DNA of 64,000 nucleotides from Geodermatophilus telluris (GCF_900102745.1 NZ_FMZF01000003.1:300485-364484); one strand, 5' to 3'; shown: positions 24,643 to 32,566, counted from the first letter of the stretch. Notes: a model not told the origin generated them from the sequence alone. Made by a program: numbers and translations.

Positions 24643-25664
24643 AGCAGACCCACCTCCTGCATCAGCTCGGTGACCCGGTCCTGGTCGAGCGAGCCCGGGT
24701 CCACCGCGGGGGCGCCGAGGGTGTCCAGCGGCGGCAGCACCTCGGCGGAGGCCACCCCGGTGCCGACGGCGTACTCCAGCGCCGAGCTCCCGGCCAGCCG
24801 CTGCTGGGCGTCCCGCGCGGTCAGCCAGGCGACCAGCTGCTGGGCGGCGTCCTGCTGGTCGGAGGAGGCGAGCACCCCGGCGCCGGAGACACTGAGGAAG
24901 GCGCCCGGGTCGCCGTTGCCGAAGAGGTGCAGCGCCGCGTCGTCGCCCTTGAGGCCCTCCTCGGCCTGGTCGCGGTACCAGTAGTAGTGGTACATGACGC
25001 CGGCGTCGATCTCGCCCTCGTCGGCGGCGACCATGACCGCGGTGTTGCTCTGGTAGACGTTCGCGTTGCGCTGCAGGCCCTCGAGCCAGGCGCGGGTGGC
25101 GTCCTCGCCCTCCAGCGCCAGGACGGCGGCGACGATCGCCTGGAAGTCCGCCCCGCCGGCGGCGATGCCGATGCGGCCCTCCCAGGCGGGGTCGGCGAGG
25201 TCGAGGATCGAGGCCGGCAGCTCGGCCTCGGGCAGCTGCGCCGGGTTGTAGACGAGCACCGTGGAGCGCGCGGCGAAGCCGGTCCAGGTGCCCGAGGAGG
25301 GCCGGAACTGCTCGCCGACCTGGTCGAGGGTCGCCTGGTCCAGCGGCGCGAGCAGGCCCTCCCGGTCGAGGACGTCGATCGAGGGGCTGTTCTCGGTGAG
25401 GAACACGTCGGCCGGCGAGGCCTCGCCCTCCTGCACGATCTGGTTGGCCAGCTCGGCGTCGTTGCCGTCGCGGAACTCCAGCTCGATGCCGGTCTCGTCG
25501 GTGAAGCCCTCGACCATCGTGCGCACCAGGCTCTCGTGCTGGGCGCTGTAGACGGTGAGCGTCTCGGCGTCCGAGGCACCGGCGGTGTCGCCGCACGCGG
25601 TGAGGCCCCCGGCGAGAGCGAGGGCGGTGAGAGCGGCGGCGGTCGCCCGCGCGGGCCTGGTCAC
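24639..25664 (-). CDS. Iron(III) ABC transporter substrate-binding lipoprotein (FbpA/FutA-like)
   Basis: A 341-residue extracytoplasmic solute-binding protein. The signal peptide ends with the lipobox GLTACGD. The mature N-terminus LTVYSAQHESLVRTMVEGF, then ADVFLTENSPSIDVLD and the tyrosine cluster GVMYHYYWYRDQ match ferric-iron binding proteins, in which paired Tyr residues hold Fe(III). GTG 25664 has GGAGG seven bases upstream. It is first in the SBP-permease-ATPase operon, with an iron box about 45 bp upstream of the start. Confidence 0.9.
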   Translation of the reverse strand: MTRPARATAAALTALALAGGLTACGDTAGASDAETLTVYSAQHESLVRTMVEGFTDETGIELEFRDGNDAELANQIVQEGEASPADVFLTENSPSIDVLDREGLLAPLDQATLDQVGEQFRPSSGTWTGFAARSTVLVYNPAQLPEAELPASILDLADPAWEGRIGIAAGGADFQAIVAAVLALEGEDATRAWLEGLQRNANVYQSNTAVMVAADEGEIDAGVMYHYYWYRDQAEEGLKGDDAALHLFGNGDPGAFLSVSGAGVLASSDQQDAAQQLVAWLTARDAQQRLAGSSALEYAVGTGVASAEVLPPLDTLGAPAVDPGSLDQDRVTELMQEVGLL

Positions 25665-25708
25665 GGGAGGTCCTCCAGCAGAGGTCGACGGCTGTGCGGT
25701 GTGGCAGC

Positions 25709-25727
25709 CCAGGGTAGGCACACCTAA
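25709..25727 (-). promoter_or_regulatory. IdeR/DtxR-like iron box of the iron ABC operon
   Basis: The minus-strand sequence TTAGGTGTGCCTACCCTGG matches the consensus TTAGGTGAGCCTAACCTAA at 15 of 19 positions (consensus from memory). Its first 13 bases are identical to the box at 21783-21801. TACCCT inside it fits a -10 element, placing the transcript start about 40 bp before the SBP start codon. Confidence 0.7.
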
Positions 25728-25774
25728 ACAGACCATGCTCTCGCCGGGACAGCCCGCTCCGCTAGAAACGGGGC

Positions 25775-26215
25775 GTGACCCCTCCCGCGCTGCGCAGCGC
25801 CCGCCTCGCCGAGCTGACGCCGTTCGAGCTCTACGCGCTGTGCCGGCTGCGGGTGGACGTCTTCGTCGTCGAGCAGCAGTGCCCCTACCCGGAGCTCGAC
25901 GGCCGCGACTGCGAGCCGGCCACCGTGCACCTGTGGCTCGAGGAGGACGGGCAGGTGCTGGCCACCCTGCGGGTCCTCGACGACGGCGACGCGCGCGCCA
26001 TCGGCCGGGTGGCCACCGCCGCGTCCGCCCGCGGCCGGGGCCTGGCCGCGCGGCTGGTCGAGGCCGGGATCGCGCTGTGCGCGGGCGCGCCGGTCACGCT
26101 CGGCGCGCAGGCGCACCTGGAGGGCTGGTACGAGCGGTTCGGCTTCCGGCGCAGTGGGCCCGGCTACGTGGAGGACGGCATCCCGCACGTCCCCATGCGC
26201 CGCGAGCCGGCCTGA
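25775..26215 (+). CDS. GNAT acetyltransferase, ElaA type
   Basis: A 146-residue GNAT. The N-terminal block FELYALCRLRVDVFVVEQQC and YPELDGRD is the signature of the ElaA subfamily. The acetyl-CoA pyrophosphate loop appears as VATAASARGRGLAARLV (R-x-x-G-x-G/A type), and the C-terminal WYERFGFRRSGPGYVEDGIP is typical. The substrate is unknown. It starts with GTG and diverges from the iron ABC operon, separated by about 110 bp that include the iron box. Confidence 0.9.
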   Translation: MTPPALRSARLAELTPFELYALCRLRVDVFVVEQQCPYPELDGRDCEPATVHLWLEEDGQVLATLRVLDDGDARAIGRVATAASARGRGLAARLVEAGIALCAGAPVTLGAQAHLEGWYERFGFRRSGPGYVEDGIPHVPMRREPA

Positions 26216-26224
26216 CGGCCCGGG

Positions 26225-26713
26225 TCAGGCCCGCCGGCGGATCCGCCCGAACGGCTTGGCCACCGACAGCACCAGCGTGGTGACCAGCACCGCCGAGGCC
26301 GCCGACGAGTTGCGCACCAGCGCCCAGCGCTCCCCCGCCGTCGGCGGCGGGCCGGCGAGCGCGGCGTCGGCGGCACCCGCGAGCGCCGGCACGAGGACGA
26401 CGAGCGCGAGGACCGCACCGGCGGCCGTGAGCACCAGCTTCAGCGCGACCCACCAGTGGCGCACCAGGCCCCACCGCGTCAGGGCGCCGAGCAGCACCCC
26501 GGTGGCGAGGGCGGCGAGGGCCAGCGGCACCAGCAGCACGGTGCCCACCAGGTGCGCCGCCGGGTAGACCGTCGCCGGGTCGCGGCCCGTGGCACCCGCG
26601 AGGTCGAGGGTGAGGACGGCGGCGTCGGCGCCCAGCAGCCCGACCGACGTCCCGACGTGCACGACGACCCACACCGTGCGCCAGCGCGGCGACAGCCGCG
26701 GGATCCCGGCCAT
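26225..26713 (-). CDS. Four-helix membrane protein (DUF2269-like)
   Basis: A 162-residue membrane protein with four helices: VWVVVHVGTSVGLLGADAAV, HLVGTVLLVPLALAALATGV, LKLVLTAAGAVLALVVLVPAL, and SSAASAVLVTTLVLSVAKPF. The last ends in the conserved-looking KPFGR tail. It resembles small actinobacterial integral membrane proteins related to DUF2269. It is divergent from a MarR regulator across a strong operator palindrome, so it is probably the regulated target. Function is unknown. Confidence 0.7.
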   Translation of the reverse strand: MAGIPRLSPRWRTVWVVVHVGTSVGLLGADAAVLTLDLAGATGRDPATVYPAAHLVGTVLLVPLALAALATGVLLGALTRWGLVRHWWVALKLVLTAAGAVLALVVLVPALAGAADAALAGPPPTAGERWALVRNSSAASAVLVTTLVLSVAKPFGRIRRRA

Positions 26714-26720
26714 GCCAGGA

Positions 26721-26751
26721 CGATAGACGTCTCACAGTTAGACGTCTATCG
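26721..26751. promoter_or_regulatory. MarR-type operator palindrome
   Basis: Perfect 12-bp arms CGATAGACGTCT (26721-26732) and AGACGTCTATCG (26740-26751) are separated by CACAGTT. It sits in the 56-bp divergent intergenic space between the membrane gene and the MarR gene, so one dimer site could control both. Confidence 0.75.
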
Positions 26752-26769
26752 GATCGCTACGCTGTCCCC

Positions 26770-27198
26770 GTGCCACAGCCGCAGGAGGAACCCGTCGGGC
26801 TGGCGGTCACCCGGACCTCGCGCACCCTGGCCCGGGCGTTCGAGCAGGCGCTGGCCGCGGCCGGCGGGTCGACGCCGACCTGGCTGGTGCTGCTCTCGGC
26901 CCGGACCGGGTCGCACCGCACGCAGGCGGAGCTGGCCGCGGCGGTCGGCGTCCGGGGCCCGACGCTGACCCACCACCTCGACGGCATGGAGCGCGCAGGG
27001 CTGGTCACCCGCGCGCCGGTCCCCGGCGACCGGCGCGGGCAGCGCGTGGTGCTCACCCCCGCCGGCGAGGAGCTGTTCCTGCGGCTGCGCGAGGCGGCGG
27101 CCGCCTTCGACCGGCGGCTGCGCGCCGGCCTGGCCGAGGCCGAGGTGGCGCAGCTGCGGCGGCTGCTGGCCACCCTGGCCGGCAACGTCGCGGACTGA
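26770..27198 (+). CDS. MarR family transcriptional regulator
   Basis: A 142-residue winged-helix regulator. The DNA-binding region is AELAAAVGVRGPTLTHHLDG followed by MERAGLVTR, and the wing is PGDRRGQRVVLTPAGEEL. The N- and C-terminal helices form the dimer interface. It starts with GTG, 19 bp after the perfect operator palindrome, and is divergent from a membrane protein gene. It is probably an autorepressor that also represses that gene; the ligand is unknown. Confidence 0.92.
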   Translation: MPQPQEEPVGLAVTRTSRTLARAFEQALAAAGGSTPTWLVLLSARTGSHRTQAELAAAVGVRGPTLTHHLDGMERAGLVTRAPVPGDRRGQRVVLTPAGEELFLRLREAAAAFDRRLRAGLAEAEVAQLRRLLATLAGNVAD

Positions 27199-27206
27199 GG
27201 CAGCCC

Positions 27207-27746
27207 TCAGGTCGCCGTCGAGGGCCGCAGGTCGGCGGCGCCGAAGGCCGCGTCGAAGCGGTCGCACCAGACGACCACGCTGGTCCAGGCGGTGGCGTCG
27301 ACGTCCTCGGGCACGGCGTAGTTCTGGTCGCCGACGTTGCCCTTGAGCGGGCCGAGGTCGACGAACTCGTCGTCGAAGGCCGCCTCCTCCCCCTGGGCGG
27401 TGTTCTGCGAGAGGTAGACGTAGAGCGCCGGGCCGTTGGAGGTGGCGAAGCCTTCCAGGCGGACCACCACCTGCCCGTCGGGCAGGGCGACCACCCGGGC
27501 GGTGCCGGTCGTGTCGTGCTCGCGGGAGACGAACGTGCCCGTGGCCAGGTCGACCGGGCCGGGCGGCGCCGCAGGGGCCGGCTGGCCGGCACCCGCGGAC
27601 GGCGGCGCGTCGGCCGACGGCAGCGCCTCGTCGACCCGCTGGTCGTAGAACAGCTTCTGCGGCTGGAACCAGACCAGCGCGACGGCCGCCAGCAGGACCG
27701 CCCCGACCGCCGCCAGCCCGATCCACGTCCGCCGCCGCGCCGTCAC
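27207..27746 (-). CDS. DM13 domain membrane-anchored protein
   Basis: A 179-residue protein with one N-terminal membrane anchor (IGLAAVGAVLLAAVALVWF), a Pro/Ala-rich linker, and a C-terminal DM13 domain (about residues 70-175). FVSREHDTTGTARVVALPDG, then SNGPALYVYLSQN and DFVDLGPLKGNVGDQNYAVP-like spacing (here EFVDLGPLKGNVGDQNYAVP) are DM13 hallmarks. The conserved Cys lies in SVVVWCDRFDAAFG. DM13 has been proposed to act in extracellular redox or electron transfer. It converges on the MarR gene. Confidence 0.85.
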   Translation of the reverse strand: MTARRRTWIGLAAVGAVLLAAVALVWFQPQKLFYDQRVDEALPSADAPPSAGAGQPAPAAPPGPVDLATGTFVSREHDTTGTARVVALPDGQVVVRLEGFATSNGPALYVYLSQNTAQGEEAAFDDEFVDLGPLKGNVGDQNYAVPEDVDATAWTSVVVWCDRFDAAFGAADLRPSTAT

Positions 27747-27817
27747 GGCGGCGCACCCTAGCCGCGCGCCGCCCGGCTGCGGGGTGTCCCGCGCACGGCA
27801 CCGGGTACCGCCGGCGC

Positions 27818-28201
27818 ATGGCAGACGACGCGACGGTCGGCGGGTTCGCGGGACGGCTCGGTGCGGCCCTGCAGGAGGCCGCCGACGGCGCGGCGGTGCT
27901 GGCCTTCGACGTCGGCGACGAGCACCTCAACCCGGCCGGCACGCTGCACGGCGGGGTGGTCGCCACGCTGGTGGACACGGTGATGGGGCAGGCGGTGCGC
28001 ACCACGACCGGCGACGGCGAGGTGCCCGCGACCAGCCAGCTGACCGTGACCTACCTGCGGCCGGGCCGGCCGGGGCGGCTGGACGTGCGGGGCAGGGTGC
28101 GCACCCGCGGCGAGCACCTCACCATCTGCGAGGCCGACGTCGAGCAGGACGGCGAGACGGTCGCGCACGCCGTCGCCACGTTCGCGCTGCTCGACCGCTG
28201 A
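27818..28201 (+). CDS. PaaI-type hotdog-fold thioesterase
   Basis: A 127-residue acyl-CoA thioesterase-like protein. The hotdog motif HLNPAGTLHGGVVATLVDTV carries the HGG and the acidic residue used in catalysis in PaaI/YigI-type enzymes. TSQLTVTYLRPGR and a closing strand with GETVAHAVATFALL complete the fold. Length is normal. No neighbouring aromatic-degradation genes point to a specific acyl substrate. Confidence 0.88.
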   Translation: MADDATVGGFAGRLGAALQEAADGAAVLAFDVGDEHLNPAGTLHGGVVATLVDTVMGQAVRTTTGDGEVPATSQLTVTYLRPGRPGRLDVRGRVRTRGEHLTICEADVEQDGETVAHAVATFALLDR

Positions 28202-28226
28202 GCCGTCCGCCGGCGGGCGGCGCCGG

Positions 28227-28595
28227 TCAGACCGGCTCGACGCAGTAGACGGTGCCCTCGCCGCGGTCCCCGCCGCGCCACAGCGCCCGGACGGCGGTCT
28301 CGAACCCCGCGCACAGGGTGGTGGAGGTGGCGGAGAACTCCTCCGCGGTGACCTCGTCGGCCCCGGTGCCGACGACGCGGTACTGCGCCTGGGAGCTGTC
28401 GCAGTCGACGGTGTCGACGGAGCCGGGCGCCTCCTGCTCGATGCAGTCGCCGACCCGGGGCTCCCCGAACCCGCCCAGGGTGACCGCGACGACGCCTCCT
28501 GCGACCGCCACCGCGGCCGCGACGCCGCCGGCCCGGCGACCCCGGCCCGCGGCTGCCGGACGGGGCGGGGTGCGGCGCTGTCCGGGGTGGGCCAT
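28227..28595 (-). CDS. Membrane-anchored protein with LppU-like extracellular domain
   Basis: A 122-residue protein with a basic N-terminus, one hydrophobic segment (GGVAAAVAVAGGVVAVTLGG) and an extracellular part. That part holds four Cys: RVGDCIEQEA, VDTVDCDSSQAQYRVVG, a Cys in TTLCAGF, and the terminal YCVEPV. The VGDC...V.C..A.Y.VVG pattern recalls LppU/septum-formation-type actinobacterial proteins. A disulphide-stabilised fold is likely. Function is unknown. Confidence 0.7.
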   Translation of the reverse strand: MAHPGQRRTPPRPAAAGRGRRAGGVAAAVAVAGGVVAVTLGGFGEPRVGDCIEQEAPGSVDTVDCDSSQAQYRVVGTGADEVTAEEFSATSTTLCAGFETAVRALWRGGDRGEGTVYCVEPV

Positions 28596-28708
28596 GTCGA
28601 GCTCCTGCTCTCCGGCCGGCACCGGGTGCGGTGCCGGGTCGACCGCCGGGAGCATGCCACGGGGCCGCCGCGGCGCCCGGGAGGCCCGGCGGGCGGCGGC
28701 CGCGCCGG

Positions 28709-28948
28709 TCACACCCCGGCGGAGGCGGGCAGCGGGTCCTCGACGACGAGGGCGGCGCCCTGGGGGTCGTCGTCGTAGACCTCGTCGTCGTCGCCCGTGC
28801 CGCACTGGCTCACCAGGACGATGAACAGGAAGACGAAGACGACCAGGCCGGCGAAGGTGCCGAAGAACAGCGCCCGCCCGCGCTTGGGACGCGGGTGCAT
28901 GCCACGACGCGGGTCCTCGGGATCGGGTGTCGTTCCGGGCGTGGACAT
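28709..28948 (-). CDS. Small single-pass membrane protein
   Basis: A 79-residue protein: a hydrophilic N-terminus with PRRGMHPRPKRGR, one membrane helix (ALFFGTFAGLVVFVFLFIVLV), then an acidic extracellular tail (TGDDDEVYDDDPQGA). GGAGACGCC precedes the ATG at good spacing. No domain is recognised. It lies 113 bp upstream of the LppU-like gene on the same strand. Confidence 0.65.
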   Translation of the reverse strand: MSTPGTTPDPEDPRRGMHPRPKRGRALFFGTFAGLVVFVFLFIVLVSQCGTGDDDEVYDDDPQGAALVVEDPLPASAGV

Positions 28949-29102
28949 GGCGTCTCCTCGTCGTGGGCGGTGGCTGCGGCGGGTGCGACCCGTGCCGGCG
29001 CGGGCGTCCGGTCGTGCACCCCTGACCGCTGCCATGCCCACCCCACCGGGTCTCACGCGTCCGCGGGTGCCGCCGGGCCCCGGCGCGGGGCACGATCGGC
29101 GC

Positions 29103-29384
29103 ATGACCACAGCCACCTGGAACGGGACCGTCATCGCCGAGTCCGACGACATCGTCACCGTCGAGGGCAACGCCTACTTCCCGCGCGAGTCGGTGCGCGA
29201 GGACGTGCTGCGCCCGTCCTCGACGCACACCACCTGCCCGTGGAAGGGCGAGGCGTCCTACCTCACGCTCGAGGTGGACGGGCAGACCAACCCGGACGCG
29301 GCCTGGTACTACCCGCAGCCCAAGGCCGCGGCGGAGGAGATCACCGGCCGGGTCGCCTTCTGGCGGGGCGTCGAGGTCGGCTGA
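29103..29384 (+). CDS. DUF427 domain protein
   Basis: A 93-residue DUF427 protein. ATWNGTVIAESDDIVTVEGN, the block YFPRESVREDVLRPSSTHTT, CPWKGEASYLTLEVDG, and AWYYPQPKAAAEEITGRVAF are the full family signature. The Cys-Pro-Trp-Lys-Gly motif is invariant in the family. Function is unknown; DUF427 proteins are small beta-rich proteins common in actinobacteria. It stands alone. Confidence 0.93.
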   Translation: MTTATWNGTVIAESDDIVTVEGNAYFPRESVREDVLRPSSTHTTCPWKGEASYLTLEVDGQTNPDAAWYYPQPKAAAEEITGRVAFWRGVEVG

Positions 29385-29394
29385 GCCCGGGCGT

Positions 29395-29820
29395 TCAGCC
29401 GGTCGGGCGGGCGCCGGCGAGCTCGCGGGCGGAGGCGGCCTCGTCGGGGGCGAGGGCCGCGCTGCGCTCCTGCTGCTCGATGGCCTCCTGGAAGCGGCTC
29501 CACGCCTCCGCGGGGGTGGTGTCGAGGGCGGCGGCGATCTGCTCCCAGGTGGCCCCGCCGCGCAGCGCGGCGCGGAAGCCGGTGAGCTGGCTGTCGTGGG
29601 CCTTGCGCGCGATGACCTCGCCGAGCGCGAGCAGCTCCAGCGACTCGGGCACGTCGAGGGAGGTGTCGTCGTCGAGCAGGCTGCTCCAGTCGTCGGCGGC
29701 GGTGTCGCGGACGGTGTTCAGGGTCGTGGCCCCGGAGTCCCGCCGGCTGAGGAAGTCGAGGCGGGTGGCGGCCGTCTGCAGGCTGAACTCCTGCTCGAGG
29801 GCCTGCGGCGTGATCTCCAT
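29395..29820 (-). CDS. Hypothetical protein with HTH-like segment
   Basis: A 141-residue, largely alpha-helical soluble protein. GGATWEQIAAALDTTPAEAW looks like a helix-turn-helix of the kind found in small actinobacterial proteins that also carry ALGEVIARKAHDSQL. No membrane segment or enzyme motif is seen. It ends 11 bp from the convergent DUF427 gene, and the large hairpin at 29887-29920 separates it from the next gene on the same strand. Confidence 0.65.
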   Translation of the reverse strand: MEITPQALEQEFSLQTAATRLDFLSRRDSGATTLNTVRDTAADDWSSLLDDDTSLDVPESLELLALGEVIARKAHDSQLTGFRAALRGGATWEQIAAALDTTPAEAWSRFQEAIEQQERSAALAPDEAASARELAGARPTG

Positions 29821-29886
29821 GTCCTCCACCTTCCCCGACCCGGCCGCGGGGGTCCATCGGGTGCGACGGGGATCTCCCGGACGCGC

Positions 29887-29920
29887 GGAGGGCCCGCACC
29901 CGATCGGGTGCGGGCCCTCC
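29887..29920. terminator. Long perfect hairpin terminator
   Basis: A perfect 34-base palindrome: GGAGGGCCCGCACCCGA (29887-29903) and its complement directly adjacent. It lies 17 bp past the stop of the alpha-helical gene at 29937-30914. The stem is strong and there is no T-tract. Confidence 0.75.
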
Positions 29921-29936
29921 ACCGGGGTCCTGCGCG

Positions 29937-30914
29937 TCAGCTCTCGACGCCCACGGCCTCCTTGGCGACCGCGGCGAGGGCGACCTGGGCGGCGCTCACG
30001 ACGCTCGACCGGTTCTTGTGGGTCTCCTCGTAGCGGATGATCACCCGGATGTCGTGCGGCTTGCGCAGCTCCTTGACGGCCTTGGCGGCGTCCGAGGTCG
30101 ACAGCGAGTCGTAGCCCTTGATGGGCAGCTCGTCGGCGGAGACGTCGCCGAGCTCCTCGCGGGCGGCCTTGGCGGCGTCGGCGGCCTTGCGGTTGCCGTC
30201 GCGGCGGGCGATCCGCTCGGCCCGGCGCAGCGCCGCGCTGCGGCCGACGGTCAGGGTCTCGCGGACGGCGTCGGTGAAGGAGCTGGCCTTGTCCGCGGCC
30301 TGGCTGACCTCGTCCTCGACCCGCTGGCGGCGCTGCACGGCGGTGTCGAGCACCTCGTTCACGCGGTTGGCCACGAAGCGGTACGGGGCGTTGGCCGCGC
30401 GGGCGGCGACACCGGCGACGGTCTGGAACGGCGTCGGCTGCAGGGCGGCCGGGCCACCGAGGGCCTCCTCGGCCAGCACCACGGTCAGCCACTCGACGGT
30501 GGCCTTGTGGGCGGTGACCAGACCCTCGGCGAGGCGCTCCACCTTCGGCAGCTGCGCCCGCTGGGCCAGCACCTTGAGGTAGGTGGCGCGGTCGAGCAGC
30601 TGGTGCTCGAGGGTGAGGTCCTGCAGCAGGGCCTCCTCGATCGGCTCGGCCTGCTCGAAGGTGGCCTTGAGGACGGCGGACAGCCGGCCGACGGCGGGGG
30701 TGACGACGTCCGGCACGCCCCCGAGCTCGCGCAGCTCGGCGGTGATGAGGCGGGTGCGCTCGGTGGCGTTGTCGGCGTTCTGGGTCAGCTCGCGGCGGAC
30801 GGCGTCGGTCCGGGCCTGGGACACGCGCGTGCGGGCGATCTGCTCCTCGGTCTGGCTGAGCAGGACGAGCGCGCGGAGCTGGTTGACGATCTTGGCGTGG
30901 GTGGTGTCGGTCAT
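29937..30914 (-). CDS. Alpha-helical protein, possibly ferritin-like fold
   Basis: A 325-residue protein, almost entirely helical, with many charged heptads. The first ~160 residues (HAKIVNQLRALVLLSQTEEQ ... LEHQLLDRATYLKVLAQRA ... LVTAHKATVEWLTVVLAEEA) look like a four-helix bundle with Glu/His positions of ferritin-like type. Similar proteins in Geodermatophilaceae are, to my knowledge, annotated as ferritin-like domain-containing. The second half is basic and coiled-coil-prone (RRAERIARRDGNRKAADAAK). Metal binding is not demonstrated. The ATG at 30914 has only a weak ribosome-binding site (TTGGAG, 12 bases). Confidence 0.65.
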   Translation of the reverse strand: MTDTTHAKIVNQLRALVLLSQTEEQIARTRVSQARTDAVRRELTQNADNATERTRLITAELRELGGVPDVVTPAVGRLSAVLKATFEQAEPIEEALLQDLTLEHQLLDRATYLKVLAQRAQLPKVERLAEGLVTAHKATVEWLTVVLAEEALGGPAALQPTPFQTVAGVAARAANAPYRFVANRVNEVLDTAVQRRQRVEDEVSQAADKASSFTDAVRETLTVGRSAALRRAERIARRDGNRKAADAAKAAREELGDVSADELPIKGYDSLSTSDAAKAVKELRKPHDIRVIIRYEETHKNRSSVVSAAQVALAAVAKEAVGVES

Positions 30915-31050
30915 GACGGCGTGGACTCCAACGATCGGGGATGACCTGACGCCCTCTTCCTGCCCCACCGCTCCGCGCCGCTAACTCCTGCAAGCGGATT
31001 GCTAGCGGTGAGGTCGGTCACGCCGGGCCGCCCCGGCGGAACCGGACCCG

Positions 31051-31194
31051 CTACGGCCGGGGTGCCGCCGGCGGCACGGCCGGGCGCCGGCGGGTCTCCA
31101 GCCGCAGCACCGGCTGGGTGAGCTGGGCCAGGGTGGCGCAGCGGGAGCAGACCGGGCCGGGGTGGGTCTCGGTGGCGCAGGTGGTACAGGGCAC
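31051..31194 (-). CDS. Tiny zinc-ribbon protein
   Basis: A 47-residue protein that starts VPCTTCATETHPGPVCSRCA: two CxxC knuckles ten residues apart, a typical zinc ribbon, then LTQPVLRLETRRRP and a Pro-rich tail. GGAGACCCC lies just before the GTG, giving a good ribosome-binding site. Zinc-ribbon proteins of this size commonly mediate protein or nucleic-acid contacts. No partner is evident from the neighbours. Read directly from the minus strand. Confidence 0.6.
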   Translation of the reverse strand: MPCTTCATETHPGPVCSRCATLAQLTQPVLRLETRRRPAVPPAAPRP

Positions 31195-31292
31195 GGGGTC
31201 TCCTCGCTCGGGGGTCGGTCAGGACCCGGGGCTCGGAATGTGTCACCCGTGGCGGGCGCGGTCACCGGTCGTGTGACGGGTGGGACGACTCG

Positions 31293-31433
31293 TCAGCGAT
31301 CCGTCACCTGGAGGTCCCCCTCGCGCGCGGGGACGGCGGCCGCGGGGGACGTCCAGCGCGGACGCACCCGCACGACGGCGGTCGCGACCGGGCGGCGGAC
31401 GAGGGCGGACGGGCCGGTGGGGTCGGTGCTCAC
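31293..31433 (-). CDS. Possible small hypothetical protein
   Basis: A 46-residue reading frame from GTG 31433 (STDPTGPSALVRRPVATAVV ... REGDLQVTDR). It is supported mainly by GGAGG five bases before the start. It has no recognisable domain and is basic and Pro/Ala-rich. It may be a real small gene or chance. The rest of the 31195-31558 stretch holds nothing else that I can identify. Confidence 0.35.
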   Translation of the reverse strand: MSTDPTGPSALVRRPVATAVVRVRPRWTSPAAAVPAREGDLQVTDR

Positions 31434-31558
31434 GGGGGCCTCCGGAGGTCGGGAGCGCCCGAGGGTGGCAGCCCGCGACGCCGCCGGACAGGCACCGGCA
31501 CGGCGGTGGGACGAGATGTCACGCGATCGCCTCACCCCGTTCCCCCGGACGGTGCGCG

Positions 31559-32023
31559 TCAGCCGCCGAGGAAGTCGAGCAGGCGCTGCAGGTAGGGCAC
31601 CTGGCCCGCGACGAGCCGGGCGCGGGCCTCCGCCACGCCGAACCAGGCGGCGCGGTCGACCTCCGGGAACTCCTGCACGCGACCCGACCGCGGCGGCCAC
31701 TCCAGGGCGAAGGTGTTGCTGCGGATCGCGGTGGCGTCCAGGTCGCCCTCCGCCGCCCACACGGTGAGCACCTTGCCGCCGGCCCGCAGCTCGCCGAGCG
31801 GGACCAGCTCCGCCGCCGGGACGGGGCTGCCGAGCTCCTCCTCGAACTCCCGGTGCGCCACCGCGAGCGGGTCCTCCCCCTCGGCGTACTCGCCCTTGGG
31901 GATCGACCAGGCGCCCTCGTCGCGGCGCGCCCAGAACGGGCCGCCCATGTGCCCGAGCAGCACCGACACTCCCCCGCCGGGCTCGCGCCGGTACAGCAGG
32001 ACCCCCGCGCTCCGCCTCGGCAC
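31559..32023 (-). CDS. NUDIX hydrolase
   Basis: A 154-residue NUDIX protein. The Nudix box is complete across about residues 43-66: GEYAEGEDPLAVAHREFEEE followed by LG, fitting GX5EX7REUXEEXGU with Ala/His variation before REF. WSIPKGEY precedes it, and ALEWPPRSGRVQEFPEVDRA follows. The WPP/FPE pattern and the phrase WARRDEGAWSIPKGE resemble the subfamily annotated as NTP pyrophosphohydrolases with reductone-type substrates. It starts at GTG 32023. The physiological substrate is unknown. Confidence 0.88.
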   Translation of the reverse strand: MPRRSAGVLLYRREPGGGVSVLLGHMGGPFWARRDEGAWSIPKGEYAEGEDPLAVAHREFEEELGSPVPAAELVPLGELRAGGKVLTVWAAEGDLDATAIRSNTFALEWPPRSGRVQEFPEVDRAAWFGVAEARARLVAGQVPYLQRLLDFLGG

Positions 32024-32054
32024 CCGCCCACCCTGGCACGGCTCGACCGGCTCC

Positions 32055-32519
32055 TCAGGGGCAGCGCGGGGAGCCGTTGCCCCGGGCGTGCTCGCTGTTG
32101 CCGGGGGCGTCGCACGGCGTGGCCTCCGGCGCCGGGGGTGGCGGTGTCGTGCTCGGCGCGGGCGGCGGGACCGGCGCGGGGACCGGTTCGGTCGCTGCGG
32201 CCGGCTCGACGGGCGCCGGCGGCGGGGCCGGCGTGCTCGGTGCGGGCGAGGGCCGCGCGGGGGGCGGGACCTGCCGCGTCGGCTCCGTCGGGTGCGCGGT
32301 CGGGATGCCGGCGGCGCCCTCGCTACCGGTGCCCGGCCCCGCGCCGGGGGCGACGAGGAGGGCGAGCGCGACCACCGCGAGCAGCGCGACGGCGGCCGCG
32401 AGGACCAGCCGGCGCCGGCGCAGGGGCGTCCGGGGTGCCCGGTGGCCGCCCGGGACCGGGAGGACGAGGGTGTCGGCGTCCTCGGGACCGTCCGCGGCGG
32501 GACGGGGGCTGCTCGGCAT
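32055..32519 (-). CDS. Proline-rich single-pass membrane protein
   Basis: A 154-residue protein: basic cytoplasmic N-terminus, one helix (LVLAAAVALLAVVALALLVA), then ~100 residues of Pro/Ala/Thr-rich wall-spanning sequence (PSPAPSTPAPPPAP ... APVPPPAPSTTPPPP). It ends in a short two-Cys tail (CDAPGNSEHARGNGSPRC). The tail resembles the end of proteins that carry a small disulphide loop. No enzyme domain. The composition is consistent with an envelope protein. Confidence 0.6.
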   Translation of the reverse strand: MPSSPRPAADGPEDADTLVLPVPGGHRAPRTPLRRRRLVLAAAVALLAVVALALLVAPGAGPGTGSEGAAGIPTAHPTEPTRQVPPPARPSPAPSTPAPPPAPVEPAAATEPVPAPVPPPAPSTTPPPPAPEATPCDAPGNSEHARGNGSPRCP

Positions 32520-32566
32520 CCCCGCGACCGTCGCACGGCGCGGCCGGTGTCCGGGGGCGCCGGGCC

